Positions 8,721 to 17,958 of a stretch of 46,867 nt of DNA are shown one piece after another. Location: the NCBI GenBank assembly GCA_000993025.1, contig LBVJ01000011.1, forward strand, positions 26,039-72,905. Direction: 5' to 3'. The stretch's first letter is position 1, and each line of letters starts with the position of its first letter. The position numbers and the translations under genes are program-made. Source of the DNA: Candidatus Woesebacteria bacterium GW2011_GWA1_38_8. Lineage in GTDB: Bacteria; Patescibacteriota; Microgenomatia; UBA8517. The notes beneath the pieces are model-generated. The model did not search any database and was not told where the DNA came from. It was given only the letters and a program-made list of their open reading frames with translations.

Positions 8721-10000
8721 TTTCTCAAAAAGGAATCGTATCTCTTCATAACCAATTGGGATTGCAAATCACGCGTAAGTTCCAAAACAACCGATACGAC
8801 GATGAGAATGCCGGTTCCACCAACTGCCAAATTGGAAATACCAATAAAACTTTGAAAAAATGACGGAAGGACTGCGATCAATCCCAAAAACATAGCTCCG
8901 GCAAAAGTGATCCTTGTCAAAACATGATTCAAATATTCAATCGTGTGTTTTCCGGGCCTTATTCCCGGTATAAAACCGCCATTTTTCTGTAAATTCTCGG
9001 CAATCTTTTCCGGATTGAAAACGACCGATGTGTAAAAATATGTAAAACCAAATACCAGCAAAAAATAGGTTGCGTTATAAGTAAAAGACTGGGGATCAAA
9101 AAGCCTTGCCAGACTTGAAGCAAAGGAAGCAATGTTTTGGTTGCCGATACCTGAAAGGAACTGACCCAAAAGTGATGGCAGTAAAACTAATGATACTGCG
9201 AAGATTATCGGAATTACCCCTGCCTGATTCAATCTAAGCGGCAAATAGGAAGACCCAACATTAATCCTTGAACCGCGTCTCGCATAGTTAATCGGAATTT
9301 GCCTTGTCGCCTCATTCATAAAGACGATCACACCCACAATGAAAATTGCCAATACAATAAAAATACCCAATTTAAGAACATCTTCACCTTGGACAATACT
9401 TATCGATTGGCCGATCGTTACCGGAAGTCTGGCAACGATTCCTGCAAAGATAAGAAAAGAGATCCCGTTCCCGATACCATATTCATTAATAAGTTCACCA
9501 AACCAAACAGATATCAATCCTCCAACGGTCATTGTCAACACCAATGCGACAAGAGACAAAATTCCAAGATCAGGTATTACGTTTTGACTTTTAAGAAGAG
9601 CGTACATTCCAAAAGACTGAAAAAGTGAAAGTGGAACTGTTAAAAATCTAGTGTATTGGTTGACCCTTTCTTGCCCGTACTCACCCTCTTTTGACAACTC
9701 TTCAAGTCTTGGAACTACATAGGTCAAAAGTTGCATTATGATTGAGGCGTTAATATAAGGACCCAGTCCAAGTGCAAGAATAGAAAAATTAGCAAGGGTG
9801 CCTCCTGAAAAGACGTCTAAAAGTGATAAAAGAGGACTACCGGAAAATAACATTTTTAGAGATCCTCTATCAATACCTGCGGCTGGTATATGAGCAAGAA
9901 ATCTGAAAAACACCAAAACCAGAAGCGTTACCAACACCTTTTTTCTGATATCTTTCGATCTAAATAAATTTGTAAAAAAACTTAATATTTCGGAGAACAT
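8717..10000 (-). CDS. secY: Preprotein translocase SecY
   Basis: Multi-TM; ALGLGPYINASIIMQLL, YARRGSR, LNQAGVIPIIFA, GIRPGKHTIEYLNHVLTRIT. Confidence 0.96.
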   Translation of the reverse strand: MFSEILSFFTNLFRSKDIRKKVLVTLLVLVFFRFLAHIPAAGIDRGSLKMLFSGSPLLSLLDVFSGGTLANFSILALGLGPYINASIIMQLLTYVVPRLEELSKEGEYGQERVNQYTRFLTVPLSLFQSFGMYALLKSQNVIPDLGILSLVALVLTMTVGGLISVWFGELINEYGIGNGISFLIFAGIVARLPVTIGQSISIVQGEDVLKLGIFIVLAIFIVGVIVFMNEATRQIPINYARRGSRINVGSSYLPLRLNQAGVIPIIFAVSLVLLPSLLGQFLSGIGNQNIASFASSLARLFDPQSFTYNATYFLLVFGFTYFYTSVVFNPEKIAENLQKNGGFIPGIRPGKHTIEYLNHVLTRITFAGAMFLGLIAVLPSFFQSFIGISNLAVGGTGILIVVSVVLELTRDLQSQLVMKRYDSFLRK

Positions 10001-10069
10001 ATCGCATCAGGGTTCGTTTGCGTCTTTGTTGTAAACAATTTCACACCTATAACGAAAGAAATGAAATGC

Positions 10070-10338
10070 TCAAACATTCTTTACAGATCCGCCTGTAACA
10101 TTTCCACCTGCCTCAATGATCTTTTCGCGTGCTTTTTTGGAAACCGGCAGATCCACGGTTAATTTTTTCGTCAAATTATAATTGCCCAAGACCTTAACTC
10201 CCTTTTTTGATATATCACTCTTTTTGACAAAACCCTCTTTAATTAAATATTCTTCATTCAAAATGGTGCCGGACGGCAATTCCTGCAATGCTTCGAGATG
10301 TATAGGAAACGGCTTGATCTGGTTGTGAGTTTTTTCAT
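10070..10338 (-). pseudogene. rplO: 50S ribosomal protein L15, C-terminal half only; reading frame disagrees with the ATG that overlaps the rpsE stop
   Basis: Frame gives ...HNQIKPFPIHLEALQELPSGTILNEEYLIKEGFVKK...KGVKVLGNYNLTKKLTVDLPVSKKAREKIIEAGG; the basic GRGxGSGKGKTSGRGxKGQ N-terminal half is missing. The ATG at 10338 (ATGA overlap) reads MKKLTTRSSR.. in another frame. Confidence 0.7.
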
Positions 10339-10811
10339 AAATTAATATCTTCCTTCATTTTCCTGACCCGATCAAAATAAGCAAGTTTTTTAAGTGCATT
10401 TAAGGTTGCGTACACATTTGATGCTTTATTTTTAGTACCCAATATCTTACCGACCGCATCTCTTACACCAACTGCCTCCAAAATAACTCTAATGGCACCT
10501 CCGGCAATAATACCAGACCCCCTAGGTGCAGGTTTAATCAATACTCTCGCAGCAGAAAACTTTTCCTCAACGGAGTAGGGGATAGTTGTCCCCTTAAGGG
10601 GTGCTAAAAACATCTTTCTCTTAGCAGCAGCCAAAGATTTCTGAATTGCTCCTGATACATCTCCCGCCTTTGCCAGACCCAACCCAACCTTGCCTTTTCT
10701 ATCACCAACGACAACAAGCGCCGAAAAACGGATAGTGTTGCCACCTTTGGTTTTTTTGGATATTCTTTTTATTTCAATAACTGTTTCAGAGTACTCTTTA
10801 TTATTATCCAT
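10335..10811 (-). CDS. rpsE: 30S ribosomal protein S5
   Basis: FSALVVVGDRKGKVGLGLAKA, GIIAGGAIRVILEAVGVRD; likely start MDNNKEY at 10811. Confidence 0.95.
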   Translation of the reverse strand: MDNNKEYSETVIEIKRISKKTKGGNTIRFSALVVVGDRKGKVGLGLAKAGDVSGAIQKSLAAAKRKMFLAPLKGTTIPYSVEEKFSAARVLIKPAPRGSGIIAGGAIRVILEAVGVRDAVGKILGTKNKASNVYATLNALKKLAYFDRVRKMKEDINL

Positions 10812-10812
10812 A

Positions 10813-11169
10813 TTAAAATTTAAGTCCTCCCTTCCTCGCACCATCAGCGAGAGATCTTACTCTCCCGTGATATTTATATTCCCCTCTATCGAAAACAACT
10901 TGGGCGATTCCTTTTTTTAACGCCCTTTTTCCAATTTCCTCTCCTACTTTTTCCGCCATCTGAACCCCCGTCAACGATTTATCTTTAGTACCCAATTTCA
11001 TACCGACATCATTAAAGGAAATGATGGTAATTCCTTTATTATCGTCAATTATTTGGGCATAAATATGAGTATTCGATCTGAAAACGGTCAACCGTCGTCT
11101 CTTACCTACCCTTTTGATCGAACTGCGTACCCTTTTTTTTCTTTTTTCTTCCTGTTTTCTATTTCTCAT
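10813..11169 (-). CDS. rplR: 50S ribosomal protein L18
   Basis: RLTVFRSNTHIYAQIIDD...VVFDRGEYKYHGRVRSLADGARKGGLKF; likely start MRNRKQEE. Confidence 0.93.
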   Translation of the reverse strand: MRNRKQEEKRKKRVRSSIKRVGKRRRLTVFRSNTHIYAQIIDDNKGITIISFNDVGMKLGTKDKSLTGVQMAEKVGEEIGKRALKKGIAQVVFDRGEYKYHGRVRSLADGARKGGLKF

Positions 11170-11173
11170 TTTT

Positions 11174-11722
11174 TTAAGCTCCTTGCGTTTTTGCTGCTTT
11201 ACCTGCTTTTCTCCTGACGATTTCGTCAACATATTTTATACCCTTACCTTTATAGGGCTCCGGAGGCCTTACGGACCTGATTTTATCTGCGACCTGACCC
11301 ACAATTTCTTTGTCAATACCCTCAACCGAAACAATAGATTTCTCGACCTTAAAAGAAATTCCCTCAGGGCAAGAGATCTTTACAGGATGAGAAAAACCAA
11401 CCGTCAATATTAAATCTTTTCCCGAGACTTCAGCCCTATAACCTACACCCACCAATTCCAGCGATTTCTTCCATCCATCAGTTACTCCCACGACCATATT
11501 TGCAAGGTGCGACCTTGTTGTTCCCCAAACCACCAAAGCTTTTTCTGACTTGGATATTGGTTTAACAGACGCCATCCCATCCTGAACGGTTATTGATAAA
11601 AGCCGTACAGGAAATTTTCTTTCAATTTCCCCTCTCGGACCTTTGACCGATAGCACATCTGCCTTAGTCTCAACTTGAACTCCTTCCGGAATTAATATTA
11701 GTTTCTTCCCAACTTTACTCAT
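11174..11722 (-). CDS. rplF: 50S ribosomal protein L6
   Basis: MSKVGKKLILIPEGV...VKGPRGE...IRSVRPPEPYKGKGIKY. Confidence 0.96.
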   Translation of the reverse strand: MSKVGKKLILIPEGVQVETKADVLSVKGPRGEIERKFPVRLLSITVQDGMASVKPISKSEKALVVWGTTRSHLANMVVGVTDGWKKSLELVGVGYRAEVSGKDLILTVGFSHPVKISCPEGISFKVEKSIVSVEGIDKEIVGQVADKIRSVRPPEPYKGKGIKYVDEIVRRKAGKAAKTQGA

Positions 11723-11726
11723 ATTA

Positions 11727-12104
11727 TTAATGTATTTCTGAGATCACTTCTCCGCCAAGATTTTTTTTAATAGCTTCTTTCGATGTCATAACGCCTTCGG
11801 GTGTTGAAATAATATAAAACGATAATCCTTTAAGCTTTTTTAGCTGGTCAACTTTTTTATATACTCTTCTTCCCGGCTTTGAGACAAGTTTCATCTCCAC
11901 CAACACGGGTTGTTTTTTCATATAGGCTAGATCAACAACCAAATCCCCACCACTTTTCTTGATATCACGTAAATATTTCTCTTTCTTCAAAAGTTCTGCT
12001 ACTTTAAAGACAAGCTTGGAATAAGGCATTACAACCTCGCTTCGCCCAGCTAAGGCTGCATTCTTAAGCTTGATCAAAAAATCACCTATAGGATAATTTA
12101 CCAT
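11727..12104 (-). CDS. rpsH: 30S ribosomal protein S8
   Basis: PIGDFLIKLKNA...ISTPEGVMTSKEAIKKNLGGEVISEI. Confidence 0.95.
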   Translation of the reverse strand: MVNYPIGDFLIKLKNAALAGRSEVVMPYSKLVFKVAELLKKEKYLRDIKKSGGDLVVDLAYMKKQPVLVEMKLVSKPGRRVYKKVDQLKKLKGLSFYIISTPEGVMTSKEAIKKNLGGEVISEIH

Positions 12105-12110
12105 ATACTT

Positions 12111-12296
12111 TTACCAACTTGCTTTCCGAATACCGGGTATCTCTCCCCTGTGAGCATGTTCTCTAAAGCATAAACGGCACAACCCGAACTTACGCATATA
12201 TGCCCTCCCCCTTCCACAAAGACTGCATCTATTAGTGTACCTCGTTTTGTATCTTAATTTTTTAGTTTCACGAACCTCTTTAGTTTTTGTTGCCAT
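12111..12296 (-). CDS. rpsN: 30S ribosomal protein S14 type Z
   Basis: [39 protein letters not shown]. Confidence 0.96.
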   Translation of the reverse strand: MATKTKEVRETKKLRYKTRYTNRCSLCGRGRAYMRKFGLCRLCFREHAHRGEIPGIRKASW

Positions 12297-12298
12297 AG

Positions 12299-12838
12299 TT
12301 ATTTCTTTTCAAACGGTAAACCCAAAAGCTCTAAAAGACGAAAAGAGCGTTCGGGAGTACCAGATTTTATCACAATTGTGATCTCCAATCCTCTGGACGC
12401 TGACTTCGAAATGTCTATCTCGGGAAATACACTATGCTCTGAAATACCCAATGTATAGTTCCCATATTTATCAAAACTGCCAACCTTTACCCCCCTAAAG
12501 TCTCTTATACGGGGAAGAACTATAGAAAATAGACGGTCTAAAAAGTCATACATTTTTTTACCTCTCAAAGTTACCTTTAAACCGACAGGTGAACCTTTTC
12601 TTAAACTAAAACTTGCGACCGATACTTTTGCTTTCCTAATACTCGGATACTGTCCGGAAATCGCTGCAAAATCCTGTTTAGCCCGTTCAAATACTTCTTT
12701 ATTTTTTTGCGCGTCACCTATACCTGTATTTAATACCACCTTTTCGATCCTTGGAGCTTGCAAAGTATTTTTGATAGCAAACTCTTTAACAAGTATCGGC
12801 AATGTCTCATTTGTATATTTTTCTTGTAGTCTTTGCAT
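12299..12838 (-). CDS. rplE: 50S ribosomal protein L5
   Basis: [15 protein letters not shown]...[14 protein letters not shown]. Confidence 0.96.
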   Translation of the reverse strand: MQRLQEKYTNETLPILVKEFAIKNTLQAPRIEKVVLNTGIGDAQKNKEVFERAKQDFAAISGQYPSIRKAKVSVASFSLRKGSPVGLKVTLRGKKMYDFLDRLFSIVLPRIRDFRGVKVGSFDKYGNYTLGISEHSVFPEIDISKSASRGLEITIVIKSGTPERSFRLLELLGLPFEKK

Positions 12839-12843
12839 AATAA

Positions 12844-13167
12844 TTATTTCTTATGTGTAATCTCTTTCCCGCATTTTTTACAAAAACGCATTTTTACGTC
12901 ACCGGCTATTCGAAAACCAACTTTTGTTTCTTTTGAACAACTTGGACAGATCAGTTTCAATTTTGACAGTACTATCGGCCTTGGAATCGTAAAAATACCC
13001 CCCTTTTTACCTGAAGATGGTTTGATGTGTTTTTTATACTCATTCAAACCCGGCAATACAGCCTTCCCGGCAACGGAAAATACTTTTTCTATTGTCCCTT
13101 CACGACCCTTATCTTTTCCCGATGTAATTTTTACTTTATCTCCGACTTTAAATTTCAACATATACAC
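12844..13167 (-). CDS. rplX: 50S ribosomal protein L24 with C-terminal zinc ribbon
   Basis: KOW motif KVGDKVKITSGKDKGREGTIEKV; CPSC...CKKC. Confidence 0.94.
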   Translation of the reverse strand: MYMLKFKVGDKVKITSGKDKGREGTIEKVFSVAGKAVLPGLNEYKKHIKPSSGKKGGIFTIPRPIVLSKLKLICPSCSKETKVGFRIAGDVKMRFCKKCGKEITHKK

Positions 13168-13262
13168 AATTTCAAATAAGCAAAGCTTAAGACTTCGTCA
13201 AAAATACCAAATTCAAATAATCCATTTCCGAATTTGGCATTGGTATTTATTGGTATTTATTC

Positions 13263-13628
13263 CTAAACCACCTCTCTTGCAAGTGATGCTATCTTTGTAT
13301 ATCCAACATCCTTTACTTCTTTTGCGACAGGACCAAGTACACGCGTTCCCCTGGGAAATCCCTGTTTATCAATAACAACTCCCGCATTATCGTCAAAACG
13401 TACATATGTTCCGTCTTTTCTTCTAATCTCCTTTTTTGTTCTCACTACCAGAACTTTAACCTTCTCATGATCCGTCACAATACCCGTGGAGTCCGCACCT
13501 CTGACTACACAATTCACCACATCGCCAACTGTAGCGTACTTTCCAACTTTATGAGAAATTCCAAAAACCATTAATTTTTTTGCTCCTGAATTGTCGGCGG
13601 GAATCAACATGCTCCTCAGTTGTATCAT
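13263..13628 (-). CDS. rplN: 50S ribosomal protein L14
   Basis: [23 protein letters not shown]...VLGPVAKEV. Confidence 0.96.
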   Translation of the reverse strand: MIQLRSMLIPADNSGAKKLMVFGISHKVGKYATVGDVVNCVVRGADSTGIVTDHEKVKVLVVRTKKEIRRKDGTYVRFDDNAGVVIDKQGFPRGTRVLGPVAKEVKDVGYTKIASLAREVV

Positions 13629-13930
13629 ATTTTTTTACCTTTCCTTATAGTTTTTAATTTAACTCCGCCTGATTTTTCAGGTGATTTCAGGACACTTTTA
13701 TTTTTATCTTCAATTTCAACTATCTTCCATTTTTTTAGTTTACTGAAAGGCTTACATGCTACAAATTTCACTATATCCCCAACCTTGGCACCTAAGTCAT
13801 CTTGAACATGGTATTTTTTCGATCTGATAAATCTCTTATCGTATAGCCTGTGCATCTTTATCACATCATTGCGTACGGTTGCCGTGTTCATCATCTTTGT
13901 CGATATTACTGTTCCTGTAAAAATTTTCAT
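13625..13930 (-). CDS. rpsQ: 30S ribosomal protein S17
   Basis: [16 protein letters not shown]...[19 protein letters not shown]. Confidence 0.93.
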   Translation of the reverse strand: MKIFTGTVISTKMMNTATVRNDVIKMHRLYDKRFIRSKKYHVQDDLGAKVGDIVKFVACKPFSKLKKWKIVEIEDKNKSVLKSPEKSGGVKLKTIRKGKKI

Positions 13931-14157
13931 ATTTCTTTATTATTGACTATTAACAATTCCTTCTTCTCTTTAATTTTAAGTATAGTGCTTATTTGAGATA
14001 TCTTTTTACCGATATTTTTTGCCTTCTTTAAATTTTTTTCCCTGCCAACACCGATATCCAAAATTACCTTTCTCTTTTCTGATTTAAGTTGGGAGATCTC
14101 CTTTTTTAAATCAGACAGCTTTTTATTATAAAAACTATTAAAATCTTTTTTCTTCAT
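13927..14157 (-). CDS. rpmC: 50S ribosomal protein L29
   Basis: Position in operon and helical small protein KLSDLKKEISQLKSEK..IKEKK. Confidence 0.75.
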   Translation of the reverse strand: MKKKDFNSFYNKKLSDLKKEISQLKSEKRKVILDIGVGREKNLKKAKNIGKKISQISTILKIKEKKELLIVNNKEI

Positions 14158-14158
14158 A

Positions 14159-14566
14159 CTATTCCTTGCTAATAATCTTAGTTTTTATGGGCATTTTGTC
14201 AGATGCCATTTCTAACGCATTTATTACTACGCTTACCGAAGGACCGGTAACCTCGTATATTACCCTTCCAGGTTTGACAACGCAAACATATCTATCAATG
14301 TCACCCTTTCCGCTTCCCATCCTCTGCCCTGCAGGTCTTGATGTAACCGGTTTGTCAGGAAATATCCTTATCCAAACCCTGCCCCCTCTTTTTAGTGTGT
14401 GCGTAATTGCCCGTCTTCCTGCTTCTATTTGCCTGCTTGTCACCCAACCAACTTCAAGCGCTTTCAATCCATGCTCACCGAACGAAAGACTTGAACCCCT
14501 CATGGCCATACCCCGTCTTCTACCTCTAAATTCTTTTCTGTATGTTCTTCTTTTTGGTTCCAACAT
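14159..14566 (-). CDS. rplP: 50S ribosomal protein L16
   Basis: YRKEFRGRRRGMAMRGSSLSFGEHGLKALEVGWVTSRQIEAGRRAITHTLKRGGRVWIRIFPDKPVT. Confidence 0.97.
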   Translation of the reverse strand: MLEPKRRTYRKEFRGRRRGMAMRGSSLSFGEHGLKALEVGWVTSRQIEAGRRAITHTLKRGGRVWIRIFPDKPVTSRPAGQRMGSGKGDIDRYVCVVKPGRVIYEVTGPSVSVVINALEMASDKMPIKTKIISKE

Positions 14567-14575
14567 AGGTCGTCG

Positions 14576-15226
14576 TTACTCTCCCTTTTTATGTATATAT
14601 ACTTTCACCCCAACGTAACCTCTTTTTGTCATTGCAGGTACTTGTGCATAATCGATATTCTCTCTCAAAGTTTGTGATGGTACAGACCCTTTATGAAATT
14701 TTTCAGTTCTTGAAATCTCCGCTCCCTGAATTCTTCCGGAAAGTACAATCTTAATTCCCAAAGCTCCCGACTGCATTGTTCTTTCTAAAGTCTTTGCAAC
14801 CACCCGCCTGTATGGCATTCTTCTTTCAAGGTCAGACGCTATTCTGGATGCTACAAGATATGGCGAAAGTTCCGGATTTTTTACTTCGTTAACCTTCAGT
14901 TCAACCTTAATATCTTTAACAGATTTTTTTCTGATGTCTTCGAGTATTGAGACAACATATTTTTTGAGCTCTTCGATCCCCGTACCACCGCGGCCGATCA
15001 CAACTCCCGGTCTTGATACCGTCATTATAATGACCATGCTTTTTGGCAACCTCTCTATTTCTACAACATCAACCCCTGCCGTTTTAAGCTTTTGCATCAG
15101 AGCCTTTCTTAATGTGATATCCTCAAGTAATTGCCGTTTATAACTTCCATCGTCCTGAAACCAACGCGATTTCCAAGGATAAAATGTCCCTACTCGAAAA
15201 CCTATTGGATTAACTTTTTGTCCCAT
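14576..15226 (-). CDS. rpsC: 30S ribosomal protein S3
   Basis: MGQKVNPIGFRVG, KH domain, GRIQGAEISRTEKFHKGSVPSQTLRENIDYA. Confidence 0.97.
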   Translation of the reverse strand: MGQKVNPIGFRVGTFYPWKSRWFQDDGSYKRQLLEDITLRKALMQKLKTAGVDVVEIERLPKSMVIIMTVSRPGVVIGRGGTGIEELKKYVVSILEDIRKKSVKDIKVELKVNEVKNPELSPYLVASRIASDLERRMPYRRVVAKTLERTMQSGALGIKIVLSGRIQGAEISRTEKFHKGSVPSQTLRENIDYAQVPAMTKRGYVGVKVYIHKKGE

Positions 15227-15266
15227 ATCTTCTCAAATCCTAAATCCTAAATACGAAACTCTAAAC

Positions 15267-15794
15267 TCAAATGGATTTATTTTTTGCTCCTTTCTTTGAA
15301 ATTACGGACTGTAATTTACTTTTTAAATTCTTGGTTGTTTTCTTAACAGTGCCCATATCTTCTTTTTTATCAACCATTTTTTCTTTATTTTCTTTTTCAT
15401 CGGTTTTAATTATTTCCATTCCTTTTACTTTTTCCGTTTCGGATTTAGGGTTTCGGATTTCGGATTTACGTGTTGTTAACACAACGCGTATGTGGCTCAT
15501 TCTTTTTTTGTAAGGATGCCAACGTCCCCGAGAGGCAGCCCTTCCTCTTTTTAGCCTTGGCCCTTCACCAATTTGAACTTCTTTAAAAATCAATTCCGTA
15601 TCGCTTAAACCTTTCTGTCTTGCACTGGACAATGAATTTTTTATTACTTTAACAAAAGTTTCAGATCCGTTCTTTCTAAGAAAGGGCAGTTTTTCCAAAG
15701 CATCAACAGGGGTTAACTTTCTCACAACATCCGCAACAATCCGAAGTTTTTTCGGTGAAAGTCTAACATATTTTTGTGTTGTAATGACATCCAT
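15267..15794 (-). CDS. rplV: 50S ribosomal protein L22 with repeat-derived C-terminal extension
   Basis: KYVRLSPKKLRIVADVVRKL...RASRGRWHPYKKRMSHIRVVL, then KSEIRNPKSETEKVKG and a Lys/Glu tail. Confidence 0.94.
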   Translation of the reverse strand: MDVITTQKYVRLSPKKLRIVADVVRKLTPVDALEKLPFLRKNGSETFVKVIKNSLSSARQKGLSDTELIFKEVQIGEGPRLKRGRAASRGRWHPYKKRMSHIRVVLTTRKSEIRNPKSETEKVKGMEIIKTDEKENKEKMVDKKEDMGTVKKTTKNLKSKLQSVISKKGAKNKSI

Positions 15795-15815
15795 ATTAAG
15801 TTGTTTAAAAAAAAA

Positions 15816-16097
15816 TTATGTTTTTTCAAGCGTTCTCTTAACTATCTGTCCATGACCTCTAAAGGTTCTCGTTGGCGAAAACTCTCCAAGCCTCTGCCCA
15901 ACCATATCTTCGGTTACAAAAACATTAATGAACACTCTTCCGTTGTGAACCATAAAATATTTTCCGACAAATTCAGGTGATATCATACTTGCCCTTGCCC
16001 ATGTCTTAACAGGACTCTCTTTTACACCCAATCCTTTGCCAATTTTTTCTAATATATTGGCATCTATGTAAGGACCTTTTTTAGAACTACGACTCAT
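15816..16097 (-). CDS. rpsS: 30S ribosomal protein S19
   Basis: MSRSSKKGPYIDANIL...VGQRLGEFSPTRTFRGH. Confidence 0.96.
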   Translation of the reverse strand: MSRSSKKGPYIDANILEKIGKGLGVKESPVKTWARASMISPEFVGKYFMVHNGRVFINVFVTEDMVGQRLGEFSPTRTFRGHGQIVKRTLEKT

Positions 16098-16099
16098 AA

Positions 16100-16873
16100 T
16101 TAATTTCTAATTTTAGACGGATTACTATGTTTACCCGCTTTTCTTCCTTGAACTATCATATGATTGGAATATTTTCTCTTCTTTCTGGTTTTTCCTACAG
16201 CTTTTTTGCCCCAAGGGGTTTTTGGATACTTCAAACCTATACCACTTCTTCCCTCACCCCCACCGTGCGGGTGAGCATTCGGATGCATTGCAACCCCCCT
16301 GACGGTAGGTCTTATACCTAAATGTCTTTTTGTGCCGGCTTTACCAATTCTCACATTCCTGAATTCAGGATTTCCGACCTGTCCGACCATAGCCCAACAA
16401 TCTTTTCTAAATCTCTTTATTTCTCCTGACGGCAACTTCACTAAAATATTTTTTATCTCTTTTCCGTGCAATACGGCAAAAGAACCAGCCCCCTTGACCA
16501 TTTGCGCCCCTTTTCCGGGAACAATTTCAATGCAGCTTATTTGTGTCCCGACGGGAATCTTTTCAAGAGGAAGGTTATTACCTTTCTCGATCGGTGCGGA
16601 TATAGATGATATAATACGATCCCCAACCTTCAGCCCCGCGGGGGAGATTATATATCTTTTATCGCCGTCTTCATAGGTAAGAAGTGCAAGGGGTGCGTTA
16701 CGATTTGGATCATATTCAATTTTCCCGACAAACCCCCAAACATCCTTCTTTTCTCTTTTAAAATCAATGTCGCGATAGAACCTTTTCTCTCTGCCTCCCT
16801 GATGTCTAACACTTATCCGTCCCTTGGAACCTCTTCCCGATTTCTTTTTTAATATGTATTTAAGACTTTTCAT
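16100..16873 (-). CDS. rplB: 50S ribosomal protein L2, short N-terminus
   Basis: GRISVRHQGGREKRFYRDIDFKR...VRGVAMHPNAHPHGGGEGRSGIGLKYPKTPWGK. Confidence 0.97.
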   Translation of the reverse strand: MKSLKYILKKKSGRGSKGRISVRHQGGREKRFYRDIDFKREKKDVWGFVGKIEYDPNRNAPLALLTYEDGDKRYIISPAGLKVGDRIISSISAPIEKGNNLPLEKIPVGTQISCIEIVPGKGAQMVKGAGSFAVLHGKEIKNILVKLPSGEIKRFRKDCWAMVGQVGNPEFRNVRIGKAGTKRHLGIRPTVRGVAMHPNAHPHGGGEGRSGIGLKYPKTPWGKKAVGKTRKKRKYSNHMIVQGRKAGKHSNPSKIRN

Positions 16874-16879
16874 AAATGT

Positions 16880-17152
16880 CTATTTTTTTACATCAAAAAG
16901 ATCTATTTTTTCTTTACCTTTTAAAGAAACTACCGCTTTCTTTTTGGCGGCGATCTTTTTGATTTTTCCCCTATAATCCTTTTTTATGAGACTTTTAAAA
17001 TTAATTGTTTTTACACTTGCAACATGGACCCCAAAAAGCTCATTTATCCTCTCTTTTATCTGATATTTATTTAAACCGCGGTCTACATAAAAGGTATATT
17101 TTCCTTTTTTTGCCTCGTTCAATCCTTTTTCTGTCAGTATCGGTTTTATCAT
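16880..17152 (-). CDS. rplW: 50S ribosomal protein L23
   Basis: IKPILTEKGLNEAKKGKYTFYVDRGLNKYQIKERINELFGVHVASVKTINF. Confidence 0.93.
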   Translation of the reverse strand: MIKPILTEKGLNEAKKGKYTFYVDRGLNKYQIKERINELFGVHVASVKTINFKSLIKKDYRGKIKKIAAKKKAVVSLKGKEKIDLFDVKK

Positions 17153-17154
17153 AT

Positions 17155-17946
17155 CTATACTTTTTTAGTTTTTTTTGCTTTATCCTTCAAAGATCCTGCC
17201 GAAACGGGCTTTGCTTTTTTTGTCATCTTTTTTTTACTTTGAGAAATTTTCTCTCTTGTTTTCTTCAAGACGGGTTTATTAATTTTCAAGGTTTTATCCT
17301 CTACCTTTTTTTCTTTTCCGCTTACTATTTTCTCTGTTAAAGCTTCTTTGTCGATAACCAAAATATTTGCCAAGAATACTTTATAGACATTTATGTCTTT
17401 ATAATGTTCACAAACCACTCCATTCAAATTTCTGAATGCTTTGATCGCGTCAAAATTTTTTTCAGAAAAAGCAATTAAAACATTCTTCCTAGTAGTTACG
17501 TTCTTTTCTTTAAGAATGTTTTCTACCAAGAATGATGCTTCTTTCGTCTTTTTGATCTTTTCCAAATTATCAACCAAAACTATCAAAGAGTCCTTGATCT
17601 TGTAGTTTAACGCATATAAAAGAGCCTTGTTCTTTTGAGACCCCGAAAGTTTTAACAATCTTTTTATTCCTTTGGGTCCATGCGCCACTCCGCCTCCGAC
17701 AAAGATCGGCGCCGACTTCGCACCGTGTCTTGCTCCCCCGGTTCCTTTTTGCTTGTATATCTTTCTTGTTGAAATTCTGACTTCGCCTCTTGTTTTGACC
17801 TTAGCCAAACCAAGGTGTGTCCTGTCTTCATATATACGAACCGCTTGAGAAAGAAGCTCTAAATTCGGCTTCACGTCGAATTCCTTGGGAAAATTGATGC
17901 TTTCCTTTTTCTTTCCGTCAAATGTGTAGAGATCTGCTTTCAACAT
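17155..17946 (-). CDS. rplD: 50S ribosomal protein L4 with C-terminal Lys-rich extension
   Basis: TRGEVRISTRKIYKQKGTGGARHGAKSAPIFVGGGVAHGPK. Confidence 0.95.
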   Translation of the reverse strand: MLKADLYTFDGKKKESINFPKEFDVKPNLELLSQAVRIYEDRTHLGLAKVKTRGEVRISTRKIYKQKGTGGARHGAKSAPIFVGGGVAHGPKGIKRLLKLSGSQKNKALLYALNYKIKDSLIVLVDNLEKIKKTKEASFLVENILKEKNVTTRKNVLIAFSEKNFDAIKAFRNLNGVVCEHYKDINVYKVFLANILVIDKEALTEKIVSGKEKKVEDKTLKINKPVLKKTREKISQSKKKMTKKAKPVSAGSLKDKAKKTKKV

Positions 17947-17958
17947 AGTATTAAATGA

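Noticed and set aside
12844-12990. Zinc ribbon at the L24 C-terminus as a novelty
   Set aside because: Cys-containing L24 tails are known from other bacteria.
12833-13375. 180-aa plus-strand ORF
   Set aside because: Overlaps L24 and L14 antisense; low-complexity translation without family signal.
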